From: DASUFE01 sp036274675
GTDB lineage: Bacteria > Pseudomonadota > Gammaproteobacteria > HTCC5015
NCBI GenBank assembly: GCA_036274675.1
Contig: DASUFE010000105.1
Location: forward strand, 1-64,000
Direction: 5' to 3'
DNA: 64,000 nucleotides
Under the pieces are notes generated by a model that worked only from the letters and a program-made list of their open reading frames with translations, did no database searches and was not told where the DNA came from. Every line of letters begins with the position of its first letter. The first letter of the stretch is position 1. The translations under genes and the position numbers were made by a program. Of the stretch, positions 51,785 to 60,765 are shown piece after piece.

Positions 51785-52285
51785 GTGATTGATTCGGAAG
51801 GGTATAGAGCTAATGTCGGAATTATCATCAGCAATGCCGAAGGCCGGGTATTATGGTGCCGTCGTATCGGGCAGCAGGATGCCTGGCAGTTTCCTCAGGG
51901 AGGCATAGAGGCGCATGAAACCCCCGAACAAGCGTTATATCGCGAGTTGCGCGAAGAGACCGGATTGCAGCCCGAGCACGTCAGCGTACTGGGGGCCACG
52001 CGTAGCTGGCTGAAGTACCACTTGCCCGAGCATTTAATCCGCCAGGAGTGCGGGCGTAAATGCATAGGCCAGAAACAGAAATGGTTTTTGCTGCAACTGC
52101 GGTCCAAGGAATCGGCGCTTGATCTCGAGCATGCGGCAAAGCCGGAGTTCGACGATTGGCGCTGGGTCGATTACTGGTACCCGGCAAGCGCCGTTATTTT
52201 TTTCAAGCGCGACGTGTATGAGCAGGCATTGAAAGAACTGGAGCCTGCATTGCGCGCCCGGCCCGGGCGTGACGCACGCGGCTAG
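51785..52285 (+). CDS. rppH: RNA pyrophosphohydrolase
   Basis: 166-residue Nudix hydrolase that removes pyrophosphate from 5'-triphosphate mRNA ends and starts their decay. The Nudix box GGIEAHETPEQALYRELREE begins near residue 39, and the typical start VIDSEGYRANVGIII is present. GTG 51785 has GAAGG 7 bases upstream and matches the family start; the frame's earlier ATG at 51671 overlaps the divergent HAD gene and is not credible. It precedes ptsP by 30 bases, the same order as in E. coli and Pseudomonas. Confidence 0.95.
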   Translation: MIDSEGYRANVGIIISNAEGRVLWCRRIGQQDAWQFPQGGIEAHETPEQALYRELREETGLQPEHVSVLGATRSWLKYHLPEHLIRQECGRKCIGQKQKWFLLQLRSKESALDLEHAAKPEFDDWRWVDYWYPASAVIFFKRDVYEQALKELEPALRARPGRDARG

Positions 52286-52315
52286 ACATCCGGATTTTTT
52301 GGGACCGGCTCAGAT

Positions 52316-54598
52316 ATGTTGGATTATTTGCGACGCATCGTACAGGAAGTCAGCACCGCGCCCGATCTGGATGCGGCGCTGCGGCTTCTCGTCAAGCGTG
52401 TATGTGAAGCGCTCGATACCACCGTTTGTTCCATATATCTGACGAGCCAGAACGCGGATGGAGACGAGCTTGTGCTGTTGGCAACCCGCGGCCTTGCTCC
52501 GGATGCGGTGGGAAGGGTCCGTATGCAGTATAACGAAGGGCTGGTCGGCCTGGTGGCGCAGCGGTCCGAGCCGATCAACCTGGATAATGCTCCCAAGCAT
52601 CCCCGCTTCAAATTTTTTCCCGAGGCTGGCGAAGAGCTGCTACATGCCTTTCTCGGCGTTCCCATCATCAATTACGGCAAAACGCTTGGCGTCCTGGTCG
52701 TGCAGCAACGCGAGCAGCGACGCTTTAACGATGACCATGTATCGTTCCTGATCACGCTTGCGGCGCAACTGGCCGGCGCGATCACTCAGGCGGGGATCAC
52801 CGAGAATGTGCGTCGGTTGCTCCATGGTGAAGAGACCGCCAAGCAATTCCTGGAGGGCTTGCCGGGCTCAACGGGCGTGGCCATAGGCCGCGCGGTGGTC
52901 GCCTATTCCCCCGCCGATCTGGAAGCCGTTCCGGATCGCCAGGTAGAGAATGTCGAGGCTGAAATCGAAAAATTCCACAAGGCGGTCTATGCCGTCAGTG
53001 ACGAAATGTCCCTGCTTAACCGTTCGCTGGAAGGTATCCTGCCGGTGGAAGAGCGAGCCTTGTTCGACGCTTTCGCGATGATGCTGGAGGGCGGCTCGCT
53101 GATTGACGATACGGTACGCCGCATCAAGGCAGGCAACTGGGCTTCCGGTGCTCTGCGCGAAACCATCATGGAGCACGCCCGTATCTTCGCGGATATGCCG
53201 GATCCCTATTTGCGTGACCGCGCGGAGGATATCCGTGATCTCGGCCGCCGCGTCATTACCAAACTGCAGTCCAGGGACGAGAATATTCCGGAGTGGCAAT
53301 ATCCCGATAACACTATCCTGGTCGGCGAAGAAGTGACGGCGACGCAGCTGGCCCAGGTGCCGCCCGGCAAGCTTGCGGGCGTGGTATCGGCGCGGGGCTC
53401 GGGTTCCTCCCACGTCGCGATTCTGGCGCGCGCGATGCAGGTTCCTTCCGTCATGGGCGTATCGGATCTGCCGGTCGGCAGGATCGATCGACAGGAGATC
53501 GTCGTCGACGGTTATGGTGGTCGCGTTTACATCAATCCCAATCCGGTGTTGCGCTCCGAACTGGTACGCCTGGTCGAGCAGGAAAAACTGGTTACCGAAG
53601 AGCTGCAGGAATTGATGGATGTGCCGGCCGAAACAAAGGACGGCTTTCGCATCTCGCTGTTTGCCAATACCGGTTTTCAGTCCGATATCAACCCGATGCT
53701 GATCAAGCAGGCCGATGGCATTGGCTTGTATCGTACCGAGATACCTTTTCAGTTAAGAGACCAGTTCCCCGGCGAGGAGGAGCAGGAAAAGATCTATCGC
53801 GAAGCGCTGGGCGCCTTCGCGCCGAGGCCTGTGGTGATTCGCACACTGGACATTGGCGGCGACAAGCCTCTCAATTATTTCCCGATCAAGGAGGAGAATC
53901 CCTTCCTGGGATGGCGTGGCGTGCGCATCTCGCTGGATCACCCGGATATTTTCATGACCCAGATCCGCGCCATGTTGAAGGCTGACCAGGGATTGGGCAA
54001 TCTGCAGATTCTGATCCCCATGATCAGCGGCATGGGCGAATTGCGGCAATGCCTGTCGTTTATACAGCGCGCGCATAGCGAGCTGCTCGAAGAGGGATTT
54101 GCGGTCACCTTGCCGCCGGTTGGCCTGATGATCGAGGTGCCGGCCGCGGTTTACATGATCGGCCCCTTTGCTCGTCATGTGGATTTCCTGTCCATCGGCA
54201 GCAACGACCTGACGCAGTATCTGCTCGCGGTCGACCGTAATAACGAGCGCGTCGGCAAACTGTACGACACCTTGCATCCTTCGGTGCTGAGCGCAATCCT
54301 CCATGTCATCCAGTCCGCGCATATACACAACAAGCCGGTCAGCATTTGCGGCGAACTTGCGGGCAATCCTCTGGGCGCCCTGCTGCTGTTGGGTATGGGG
54401 ATGCAGAGCCTGAGTATGAGCGTTGGCAGTATTCTGCGCGTGAAAAAAGTTATCCGGAGTTTCACCCGTGAGCAGGCGACTGACATCATGTCGCGCGCAC
54501 TGACGATGGAAGACGGGCCGATGGTGCGACAAATGCTGATTCAGGAGCTGGACAAGGCGGGGCTGGGAGCGTTGATCCGGGCCGGCAGCCGCAAATAG
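52316..54598 (+). CDS. ptsP: Phosphoenolpyruvate-protein phosphotransferase PtsP (nitrogen PTS EI)
   Basis: 760-residue first enzyme of the nitrogen phosphotransferase system, passing phosphate from PEP to NPr. An N-terminal GAF domain (about 1-160) senses a small ligand. The phospho-His domain has SARGSGSSHVAILARAM with H366. The PEP-binding barrel shows GIGLYRTEIPFQ, VIRTLDIGGDKPLNYF and FLSIGSNDLTQYLLAVDRNNE. Length matches E. coli PtsP. The operon position after rppH supports the assignment. A hairpin follows 22 bases downstream. Confidence 0.95.
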   Translation: MLDYLRRIVQEVSTAPDLDAALRLLVKRVCEALDTTVCSIYLTSQNADGDELVLLATRGLAPDAVGRVRMQYNEGLVGLVAQRSEPINLDNAPKHPRFKFFPEAGEELLHAFLGVPIINYGKTLGVLVVQQREQRRFNDDHVSFLITLAAQLAGAITQAGITENVRRLLHGEETAKQFLEGLPGSTGVAIGRAVVAYSPADLEAVPDRQVENVEAEIEKFHKAVYAVSDEMSLLNRSLEGILPVEERALFDAFAMMLEGGSLIDDTVRRIKAGNWASGALRETIMEHARIFADMPDPYLRDRAEDIRDLGRRVITKLQSRDENIPEWQYPDNTILVGEEVTATQLAQVPPGKLAGVVSARGSGSSHVAILARAMQVPSVMGVSDLPVGRIDRQEIVVDGYGGRVYINPNPVLRSELVRLVEQEKLVTEELQELMDVPAETKDGFRISLFANTGFQSDINPMLIKQADGIGLYRTEIPFQLRDQFPGEEEQEKIYREALGAFAPRPVVIRTLDIGGDKPLNYFPIKEENPFLGWRGVRISLDHPDIFMTQIRAMLKADQGLGNLQILIPMISGMGELRQCLSFIQRAHSELLEEGFAVTLPPVGLMIEVPAAVYMIGPFARHVDFLSIGSNDLTQYLLAVDRNNERVGKLYDTLHPSVLSAILHVIQSAHIHNKPVSICGELAGNPLGALLLLGMGMQSLSMSVGSILRVKKVIRSFTREQATDIMSRALTMEDGPMVRQMLIQELDKAGLGALIRAGSRK

Positions 54599-54619
54599 TC
54601 AACTCGACTCTCGATGAAT

Positions 54620-54644
54620 GCAGGCTTTGCAGCACCAAGCCTGC
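54620..54644 (+). terminator. Hairpin after ptsP, without clear T-tract
   Basis: GCAGGCTT (54620-54627) and AAGCCTGC (54637-54644) form a perfect 8-base stem. No run of T follows, so termination may be weak or rho-assisted. Confidence 0.35.
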
Positions 54645-54787
54645 GGCCGATACCGTGTTAAATAAAGGTCTCGCAATGCTCGTTACCGCCGCTGTTTCTC
54701 CGCAGGGCTCCGTCCAGCGCGCCCCTTTTTGTCCGAAGTGGAGCTCCGGTATTATCGGGACCCTCGTAACGTTTTGAGACGCTTCTC

Positions 54788-55213
54788 TTAAAACGGTTTT
54801 AATACGGCCAGCAGGATGATGGCGACCAGAAATACCACCGGGATTTCGTTGAACCACCGGTACCAGACATGGCTGCGGCGGTTACGGTCGTATTTGAAAT
54901 CGAGCAGCAGTTTGCCGCACCAGCCGTGGTAACCGGACAGCAGGACCAGCAGCACCAGCTTGATTCGCAGCCATCCCGAGGCGCCGTATGTCTCCCAGGC
55001 ATAGCTGCCCAACATACAGATGCCGAACAGCCAGGTCAGCACGGCCCCGGGCGTGGCGATACCCCAGTACAGTTTGCGCTCCATGATCTTGAAGCGTTCG
55101 ATACCGGTTTTATCTTCAGCCATCGCGTGGTAGACGAACAGGCGCGGTAAATAGAAGATACCGGCGAACCAGGTGACCATAAAGATCAGATGCAGCGCTT
55201 TTAGCCAAAGCAT
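54788..55213 (-). CDS. hemJ: Protoporphyrinogen IX oxidase HemJ
   Basis: 141-residue membrane protein of the HemJ family, which oxidises protoporphyrinogen IX in bacteria lacking HemG and HemY. Four to five hydrophobic helices are visible; conserved pieces are MLWLKALHLIFMVTWFAGIF, YHAMAEDKTG, FKIMERKLYWGIATPGAVL and KLVLLVLLSGYHGWCGKLL. The longer frame to 55630 is read-through of upstream DNA that includes a partial second copy of the gene start. Adjacent argC is divergent. With hemH in this window it completes two late haem steps. Confidence 0.93.
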   Translation of the reverse strand: MLWLKALHLIFMVTWFAGIFYLPRLFVYHAMAEDKTGIERFKIMERKLYWGIATPGAVLTWLFGICMLGSYAWETYGASGWLRIKLVLLVLLSGYHGWCGKLLLDFKYDRNRRSHVWYRWFNEIPVVFLVAIILLAVLKPF

Positions 55214-55540
55214 AATCACATTCTCCTTGTCGCTGACGATGCACACGGCCATGGATGGCCGTGCCGCGAGCGCAGCTCGCGTGAGCGAGCCTGAACTTGT
55301 TTCGGGCGTAGCGTCCCGGACTCGGTCAGGAAGACCGATGTCCGGATTAAAAGCGACAGATGAAGGGCTTTCAGCCAAAGCATGATTTGTTCTCCCGGGA
55401 GCCGCGATATACGCGGCTTCCTTCCCGATAAAATGCGACACACAGCACAGGCTGCGAGAGTATACTATGCGCCTCGGCTCCTGCTGCATAACGCGGCTGC
55501 TGGAACCGGTGTTTTGACCATTTTTATCGAGCGAAAGACG
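55214..55540. repeat. Spacer with a partial second copy of the hemJ start and GC-rich repeat DNA
   Basis: About 45 bases at 55350-55395 resemble 55180-55225, the hemJ 5' end with its upstream sequence. The copy would encode MLWLKALHLSLL before diverging, with different synonymous codons (CTG/CTA, GCC/GCG). Between the copies lies GC-rich DNA containing the palindrome CGGCCATGGATGGCCG. GCCGCG (55401-55406) and CGCGGC (55412-55417) form another short palindrome. A TATACT (55461-55466) is a candidate -10 box for argC. Confidence 0.55.
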
Positions 55541-56569
55541 ATGATTACAGTCGGAGTTGTAGGCGGCAGCGGGTATACGGGTGCGGAGCTGTTGCGCATT
55601 CTGGCAGGCCATCCGCAGGTCGAGCTTCACGTCATCACTTCCCGCGGCTCGGCGGGCAAATCAGTGGCTGAAATCTATCCCCATTTGCGAGGGGTGATCA
55701 ATGCCGGCTTCATTGAGCCTTCGGTCGAGAGCCTGCGCCGGTGCGAACTGGTGTTTTTCGCCACTCCGAACGGCGTTGCCATGACCATGGCCGCCGAACT
55801 CCTGGCCTCTGGGGCGCGCATCATCGATCTCGCGGCTGATTTCCGACTCAAGGACCGGGTGGCATGGGAGCAGATTTATGCCATGACGCACGCGGCCCCC
55901 CAACTGCTGACTGAGGCGGTTTATGGGTTGCCTGAACTCAATCGCAAAGCTATCAAGGGAGCGCGCCTGGTGGCGAATCCCGGCTGCTATCCAACCGCTG
56001 TCGCCCTTGGATTCCTGCCGCTGTTGGCAGAGGGTCTGGTAGATCCTTCAAGTCTGATCGCGGATGCGAAGTCCGGCGTCAGTGGCGCCGGCAGGCAGGC
56101 CAAGGAAGCCAATTTGTTCGCGGATGTGGCCGAGGATTTTCGCGCCTATTCGGTACCCGGTCATCGCCATCGGCCCGAGATCATGCAAACCCTCTCGCAG
56201 GTGGGCGGGCCTGTGGAACTGGTATTTGCGCCGCACCTGGTGCCGATGATCCGGGGGATACATGCAACCCTGTATGCCCGTTTGCGCAAGAAAGGACGCG
56301 ATTTGCAGGCTTTATATGAAAATTACTACCGGAACGAACCGTTTGTGGATGTGATGCCCTCCGGCAGTCATCCGGCCACCGGCAGCGTCCGGGGAGCCAA
56401 TACTTGTCGTCTGGCGGTTCATGTGCCACAGTCCGGTGAGACGGTTGTGGTGCTGGCGGTCGAGGATAATCTGATTAAAGGCGCCGCCGGCCAGGCCGTG
56501 CAGAATATGAATATCATGTACGGCCTGGATGAAACCATGGGACTGGAGCAGGCCGCTGTCTGGCCTTAG
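55541..56569 (+). CDS. argC: N-acetyl-gamma-glutamyl-phosphate reductase
   Basis: 342-residue NADPH-dependent enzyme of arginine synthesis. The nucleotide-binding loop is GVVGGSGYTGAELLR and the catalytic Cys lies in VANPGCYPTAVALG (C149). Other family segments are VEDNLIKGAAGQAVQNMNIM and VPGHRHRPEIMQTL. ATG 55541 (MITVGVV) is the family start; the longer frame to 55382 adds unconserved residues. The 3' end approaches a downstream gene (start 56595), forming a cluster with a coiled-coil protein, a bactofilin and erpA. Confidence 0.96.
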   Translation: MITVGVVGGSGYTGAELLRILAGHPQVELHVITSRGSAGKSVAEIYPHLRGVINAGFIEPSVESLRRCELVFFATPNGVAMTMAAELLASGARIIDLAADFRLKDRVAWEQIYAMTHAAPQLLTEAVYGLPELNRKAIKGARLVANPGCYPTAVALGFLPLLAEGLVDPSSLIADAKSGVSGAGRQAKEANLFADVAEDFRAYSVPGHRHRPEIMQTLSQVGGPVELVFAPHLVPMIRGIHATLYARLRKKGRDLQALYENYYRNEPFVDVMPSGSHPATGSVRGANTCRLAVHVPQSGETVVVLAVEDNLIKGAAGQAVQNMNIMYGLDETMGLEQAAVWP

Positions 56570-56594
56570 CCTTGCTACGGAGGTTTATCGACCA

Positions 56595-57335
56595 ATGTGG
56601 AAGAAAGCCAATCGCAAACAGTATCTGGTCAGGGAACACGACCCCCGGCGGTCTTTGCTGGTCAAGCTCTGCTTGATACTGGCGCTGGTTGCTGCCTGCT
56701 GGATGGTATTCGATTATGGCCGCAAACGCGGAGGCTTTGATCGGACGCAGGCGAAGCGGGACATTGAAGCTTTGGTGGAGCAGGTGGGTATTTTAAATGC
56801 GCGTATCGATGAACTGATGTCGGAAAACGCGCATCTCGCGAGCAGCAGCGAGATCGATGCCACGGCAAGCAAGCAAGTAAGCGAGAAGTTAAGCGAACTG
56901 AACGATGAAATGCTGGAGCTGAAAGAGGAACTGGTGTTTTACCGAAGTCTGATGTCCCCGACAGAGATGGAGCCCGGGCTGCAGATCCTCGGTATCCAGA
57001 TGATCAAAGACGGCAGCAGCAACGCCTATAATTACAAAATCGTCCTGACGCAACGCCATAACGGCAATCAGCTTGCGACGGGAAATGTGAATGTTCAGGT
57101 TAGTGGACTTCAATCCGGCAGGACGGCGCAACTCGATCTAGCCGAGCTTGCGTCCACCAGCGACGATGCAACGATGTCTTTCCACTTCAAGAATTTTCAG
57201 AGTCTTGAGGGGAAACTGGTATTGCCGGATGATTTCCAACCGAAGGATGTGCTGGTGAACGTCAATCCGACAACTCACGGCATCAAGCAGATTGAACGCA
57301 GTTACGAGTGGAATGCAATAGTAAGTGGAGGTTGA
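56595..57335 (+). CDS. Membrane-anchored coiled-coil protein (DUF6776-like)
   Basis: 246 residues from ATG 56595. One N-terminal membrane helix (LLVKLCLILALVAACWMVFDYG, about 21-42) is followed by a coiled coil (about 48-118) and a C-terminal beta-rich domain (about 125-246; YKIVLTQRHNGNQLATGNVNVQV and VLVNVNPTTHGIKQIERSYEWNAIV). The layout and its place between argC and a bactofilin gene match a family I remember as DUF6776. Its 3 bases before the bactofilin start indicate co-translation. Its role may be to link bactofilin filaments to the membrane, which is inference. Confidence 0.8.
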   Translation: MWKKANRKQYLVREHDPRRSLLVKLCLILALVAACWMVFDYGRKRGGFDRTQAKRDIEALVEQVGILNARIDELMSENAHLASSSEIDATASKQVSEKLSELNDEMLELKEELVFYRSLMSPTEMEPGLQILGIQMIKDGSSNAYNYKIVLTQRHNGNQLATGNVNVQVSGLQSGRTAQLDLAELASTSDDATMSFHFKNFQSLEGKLVLPDDFQPKDVLVNVNPTTHGIKQIERSYEWNAIVSGG

Positions 57336-57338
57336 CCG

Positions 57339-57776
57339 ATGTGGGGCAGTAATTCCAATAAACTCAAGACCGCCAAGGTTGAAACGATTATCGGACAGAA
57401 TACCGAGATCAAAGGCCATATCACGTTTCGCGGCGGCCTGCATATTGATGGCAAGATCAAGGGGAATGTTACGGCGGAAGACAGTTCCGATTCAATATTG
57501 ATCCTGAGCCAGGAAGGCGTTATCGAGGGCGAAGTGCGTGTTCCCAACGTGCTTTTGAACGGCGAAGTGATCGGCGATGTGCATGCCTATGATCGTGTTG
57601 AACTGGCCAATCATGCCAAGGTCCAAGGAAACATATTTTACAATTTACTGGAAATGGAAATGGGGGCTTCCATAAACGGCAATCTGGTGCATAAGGCCAA
57701 ACAGGAAAAGCGGTTATTGGAATATCACGACAAGCAAGCCAGGGAATCCGCGGATACCGGCAAAAAACATACTTGA
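57339..57776 (+). CDS. Bactofilin
   Basis: 145-residue polymer-forming cytoskeletal protein. The central ~100 residues form the right-handed beta-helix repeats typical of the DUF583 family (VETIIGQNTEIKGHITFRGG, HIDGKIKGNVTAED, VIEGEVRVPNVLLNGEVIGDV, LANHAKVQGNIFYNLLEMEMGASINGNLV). Short disordered ends flank the core. It acts as a cytoplasmic or membrane-associated filament in morphogenesis. Directly follows the coiled-coil membrane protein. Confidence 0.93.
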   Translation: MWGSNSNKLKTAKVETIIGQNTEIKGHITFRGGLHIDGKIKGNVTAEDSSDSILILSQEGVIEGEVRVPNVLLNGEVIGDVHAYDRVELANHAKVQGNIFYNLLEMEMGASINGNLVHKAKQEKRLLEYHDKQARESADTGKKHT

Positions 57777-57830
57777 TAAAAGTCCCTGCGAGACCTATAA
57801 ATCTTTGACAAATTCGATGTGAGTAAAGCA

Positions 57831-58205
57831 ATGACCGTTCAAACAGCCAGCCCCGAAGCCTTCGACGACAACCTGCCGCCGCCCCTGGAGTTCAGTGAAA
57901 ACGCAGCCCGCAAGGTTAAAAGCCTGATCGAAGAGGAGAAAAACCCCAATCTCAAGTTGCGAGTTTTCATCACAGGCGGAGGCTGTTCAGGATTTCAGTA
58001 TGGCTTTACCTTCGATGAAAATGTCAATGAGGGCGACACCAAGGTCGAGAAAGGCGGTGTAACGCTGTTGGTCGATCCGATGAGCATTCAATATCTGACG
58101 GGTGCCGAGATCGATTACTCGGAGGGCCTTGAGGGCGCTCAGTTCGTAATTCGCAATCCGAATGCGACTACAACCTGCGGTTGCGGTTCATCTTTTTCCG
58201 TATAA
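57831..58205 (+). CDS. erpA: Iron-sulfur cluster insertion protein ErpA
   Basis: 124-residue A-type carrier that hands Fe-S clusters to apo-proteins. The three conserved cysteines are visible in GGGCSGFQYGFTF and TTCGCGSSFSV. MTVQTASPEAF at ATG 57831 is the likely start; GTG 57819 in the same frame is also possible. The gene ends at a terminator shared with the convergent potF-like gene. Position next to argC/bactofilin is as in Pseudomonas. Confidence 0.95.
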   Translation: MTVQTASPEAFDDNLPPPLEFSENAARKVKSLIEEEKNPNLKLRVFITGGGCSGFQYGFTFDENVNEGDTKVEKGGVTLLVDPMSIQYLTGAEIDYSEGLEGAQFVIRNPNATTTCGCGSSFSV

Positions 58206-58222
58206 GGCTCCTTGCAACTCCC

Positions 58223-58250
58223 AAGCGCCGTCATTGCGATGGCGCTTTTT
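58223..58250 (+). terminator. Terminator between erpA and the convergent PotF-like gene
   Basis: AAGCGCC (58223-58229) pairs with GGCGCTT (58241-58247), followed by TTTTTG. The stem overlaps the stop codon region of the convergent gene, so it probably serves erpA. Confidence 0.75.
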
Positions 58251-59406
58251 GTTCTTCAGTCTGCTTATTCGATTGATTCGCGGCGGCGGATCGACTGTGC
58301 CATTGTTGATCACCGCTTTTGATCGCCTTCCAGACGCGCGCCCGCTCGCGCTGCACTTCGTCCGGCAACAAGACCAGGTCAACCAGTTTTGCCATGACTT
58401 CTTTCGGCGGATAGATGCCGGGATTGCCGGAGATACCGGCATCCAGTAAAGCCATGGCTCCCAGATTGGGCGTTGCATAGCCTACGTAATTGCTGATCGC
58501 GGCCGCCACCTCCGGTTGCAGCAAATGATTTATCAGACGATGCGCATTGCCGGGATGCGCGGCGTCCTTGGGTATGGCCATGACATCAATCCAGCGGACG
58601 GCTCCTTCTTTCGGGATTACGTATTCGATTTCCACGCCGTTTCCGGCTTCAACGGCCCGGTCTCGTGCCTGAAATATATCGCCTGAAAAGCCGAGCGCGA
58701 GACACAGGTTGCCATTGGCGAGATCATCGATATATTCGCTCGAATTAAACGTGCGGATGTTGGCGCTGATGGCTGTAAAGGTCTGGTATACCACTTCATC
58801 CTCGTCCGCGCTGTATCCATTCGGATCGCGTTGCCGGTATATCAGCGCCGCGCCGAATCCTTCCTGTTTGTCGTCCAGAACGCTGATACCGCAATCCGCG
58901 AGCTTGCTGCTGACGGATGGATCGAACAGCAATGACCAGGAATCCAGCGCCGCGTTCTCGCCCAGAACTTCCCGTACCTTCTTGATATTAATGCCCAGAC
59001 CTGTTGTGCCCCACAGATAAGGCACTACATGTTGATTGCCTGGGTCCACGTCGCCCAGGCCGTATAGGATTGCAGGATCAATGTTTGGGAGCGCCGGCAG
59101 TTTGCTTTTATCAAGGGCAGCATAACGTACCGCGGCGATGTGGCGTTGCGCAAAAGGCCGGGCCGATGGAAAAATCAGATCATACCCCGTGCTTCCCGTC
59201 AGCAATTTTGCCTCGACGATCTCATTGGAATCGTATTCGTCGTAGACAACTTTGACGCCCGTGCTTTCCTCGAATTGCTTTATGCTTTCTTTCGCTATGT
59301 AATCCGACCAGTTGTAGACATATACAACAGGCTCCTCCGTGGCATCCTGTTGGCCGCAAGAAATCAGAAAAAAGATGGGTAGAAGAAAAAACAGATGCCG
59401 TTTCAT
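58231..59406 (-). CDS. Polyamine-type ABC transporter substrate-binding lipoprotein (PotF/PotD-like)
   Basis: 391-residue periplasmic binding protein. A lipoprotein signal (MKRHLFFLLPIFFLISC with lipobox LISC) leads into VYVYNWSDYIAKESIKQFEESTGVKVVYDEYDSNE, the opening of spermidine/putrescine-binding proteins. Other family segments are YDLIFPSARP, VPYLWGTTGLGIN and LCLALGFSGDIFQA. No permease or ATPase genes are adjacent, so it must work with a transporter encoded elsewhere, or as a sensor. Polyamine specificity is inferred from resemblance to PotF. Confidence 0.9.
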   Translation of the reverse strand: MKRHLFFLLPIFFLISCGQQDATEEPVVYVYNWSDYIAKESIKQFEESTGVKVVYDEYDSNEIVEAKLLTGSTGYDLIFPSARPFAQRHIAAVRYAALDKSKLPALPNIDPAILYGLGDVDPGNQHVVPYLWGTTGLGINIKKVREVLGENAALDSWSLLFDPSVSSKLADCGISVLDDKQEGFGAALIYRQRDPNGYSADEDEVVYQTFTAISANIRTFNSSEYIDDLANGNLCLALGFSGDIFQARDRAVEAGNGVEIEYVIPKEGAVRWIDVMAIPKDAAHPGNAHRLINHLLQPEVAAAISNYVGYATPNLGAMALLDAGISGNPGIYPPKEVMAKLVDLVLLPDEVQRERARVWKAIKSGDQQWHSRSAAANQSNKQTEEQKAPSQ

Positions 59407-59518
59407 TGTGACTCCCTAATTATCCTTCTGCCGGACGACATATGAATGTTGGGATTGATGCCGTATGAAGTCAATGACTTTAAGGCCGTCCGTTCCCTGC
59501 ATGCCTGTGGAAATCGGT

Positions 59519-60646
59519 TTAAGCGTGATAAACACCGCCCAGAATTACAGCCTTGTTGGCGCCGGTTACGCCCGGCAGATTTCCAGGTTTACCCGCCAGG
59601 GTCTGGCTGGCCAGCCAGGCAAAGGCGGTTGCTTCCACGAAGTCGGGATCCAGTCCCGCTTCCGCTGTGGATCCGAGCCGGCATGGTGCCAGCAATTCCG
59701 CCAGCAGTTTCATCAGAAAATCGTTATGCACGCCGCCCCCGCATACCAGCACGCGTTCGGCCTCTGGTGAAAAACGTTGTATTGCCATCGCGATGCTGTG
59801 CGCCGTCAAGTGCGTCAGCGTGTTCAGTACATCCAGCGGGTCTATATGCGAGGTGGGCAGAAAATCCTCCAGCCATTCAGAATTGAAGTACTCGCGGCCG
59901 GTACTCTTGGGCGGAGCCAACAGAAAGTAGGGGTCGCCAAGCATGTGTGCCAACATCGACTTGTCCGGCCTGCCGTTGACAGCAAGCGCCCCTCCCCGAT
60001 CGCAGCTTTGCCCGAAATGCCGCTGTGTCCACATGTCCAGCAGGATATTACCCGGACCTGTGTCGAAGCCGCTGACTCCCGTTGCTGATAAAAGCGTGAT
60101 ATTGGCGATGCCGCCGATGTTCAGTACGACGCGGTATTCGGTGGGGGAGCTCAGCGCGCAGGCGTGAAACGCGGGCACCAGAGGTGCTCCCTGGCCGCCA
60201 GCCGCGATATCACGGCGCCTGAAATCAGCGACTGTCGTGATTCCCGTCAGTTCTGCGATTCTGTTGGGATCTCCGATCTGCAAGGTATAGGGCAATGGCC
60301 GGGAAATGTCGCTTTGGTTCTGCGACGGCGGACGATGACGTATAGTCTGGCCGTGACAGCCGATTGCCGCGATATCGCGTGCCGAAAGCGCGTTCTTCTG
60401 GAGCAGGTTCTGCGCGGTCTCGGCATAGAGCCGGGCAAGCATGGCGTCGGTATGTCCCAGCGAATCCACATCGATCGATGCGGCATTGCACAGCGCGAGC
60501 AACTGCTCGCGCAAGCCTGCCGGGAAAGACCGGTAGACGGTATCGATGAGACGCCAATCCTTTCCGTTGAAATCCACCAGGGCCGCATCGATTCCGTCCA
60601 GGCTGGTTCCTGACATCAGGCCGATATAGAGCGAGCTTTGTTTCAT
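59519..60646 (-). CDS. anmK: Anhydro-N-acetylmuramic acid kinase
   Basis: 375-residue kinase that phosphorylates anhydro-MurNAc released in cell-wall recycling. It starts with the typical LYIGLMSGTSLDGIDAALVDF. Other family elements are TIRHRPP, FDTGPGNILLDMW and VLVCGGGVHNDFLM. The gene lies downstream of mepM on the same strand, so wall cleavage and recycling are linked. The 12-mer TGACATTTTGAG (60692-60703) lies about 46 bases before its start. Confidence 0.95.
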   Translation of the reverse strand: MKQSSLYIGLMSGTSLDGIDAALVDFNGKDWRLIDTVYRSFPAGLREQLLALCNAASIDVDSLGHTDAMLARLYAETAQNLLQKNALSARDIAAIGCHGQTIRHRPPSQNQSDISRPLPYTLQIGDPNRIAELTGITTVADFRRRDIAAGGQGAPLVPAFHACALSSPTEYRVVLNIGGIANITLLSATGVSGFDTGPGNILLDMWTQRHFGQSCDRGGALAVNGRPDKSMLAHMLGDPYFLLAPPKSTGREYFNSEWLEDFLPTSHIDPLDVLNTLTHLTAHSIAMAIQRFSPEAERVLVCGGGVHNDFLMKLLAELLAPCRLGSTAEAGLDPDFVEATAFAWLASQTLAGKPGNLPGVTGANKAVILGGVYHA

Positions 60647-60691
60647 CAGTCAGACCGTTTGAGAGCACATACTGCGCCTGGCAGGCCGCTC

Positions 60692-60703
60692 TGACATTTT
60701 GAG
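60692..60703. repeat. Copy of the 12-mer TGACATTTTGAG (upstream of anmK)
   Basis: Exact copy of the sequence at 4809-4820 and 36498-36509; each copy lies in the region before a gene start (typA, hybrid kinase, anmK). Confidence 0.6.
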
Positions 60704-60733
60704 ACAGGTTTCGGTGATTTGCCAGAGGAAATA

Positions 60734-60752
60734 CGCGGCATTCGATGCCGCG
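60734..60752 (-). terminator. Hairpin after mepM
   Basis: CGCGGCAT (60734-60741) pairs with ATGCCGCG (60745-60752), a perfect 8-base stem with a TCG loop. On the minus strand it is followed by a modest T-rich stretch. It may end mepM transcription before anmK. Confidence 0.5.
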
Positions 60753-60765
60753 GAAAGAGGAGAGT

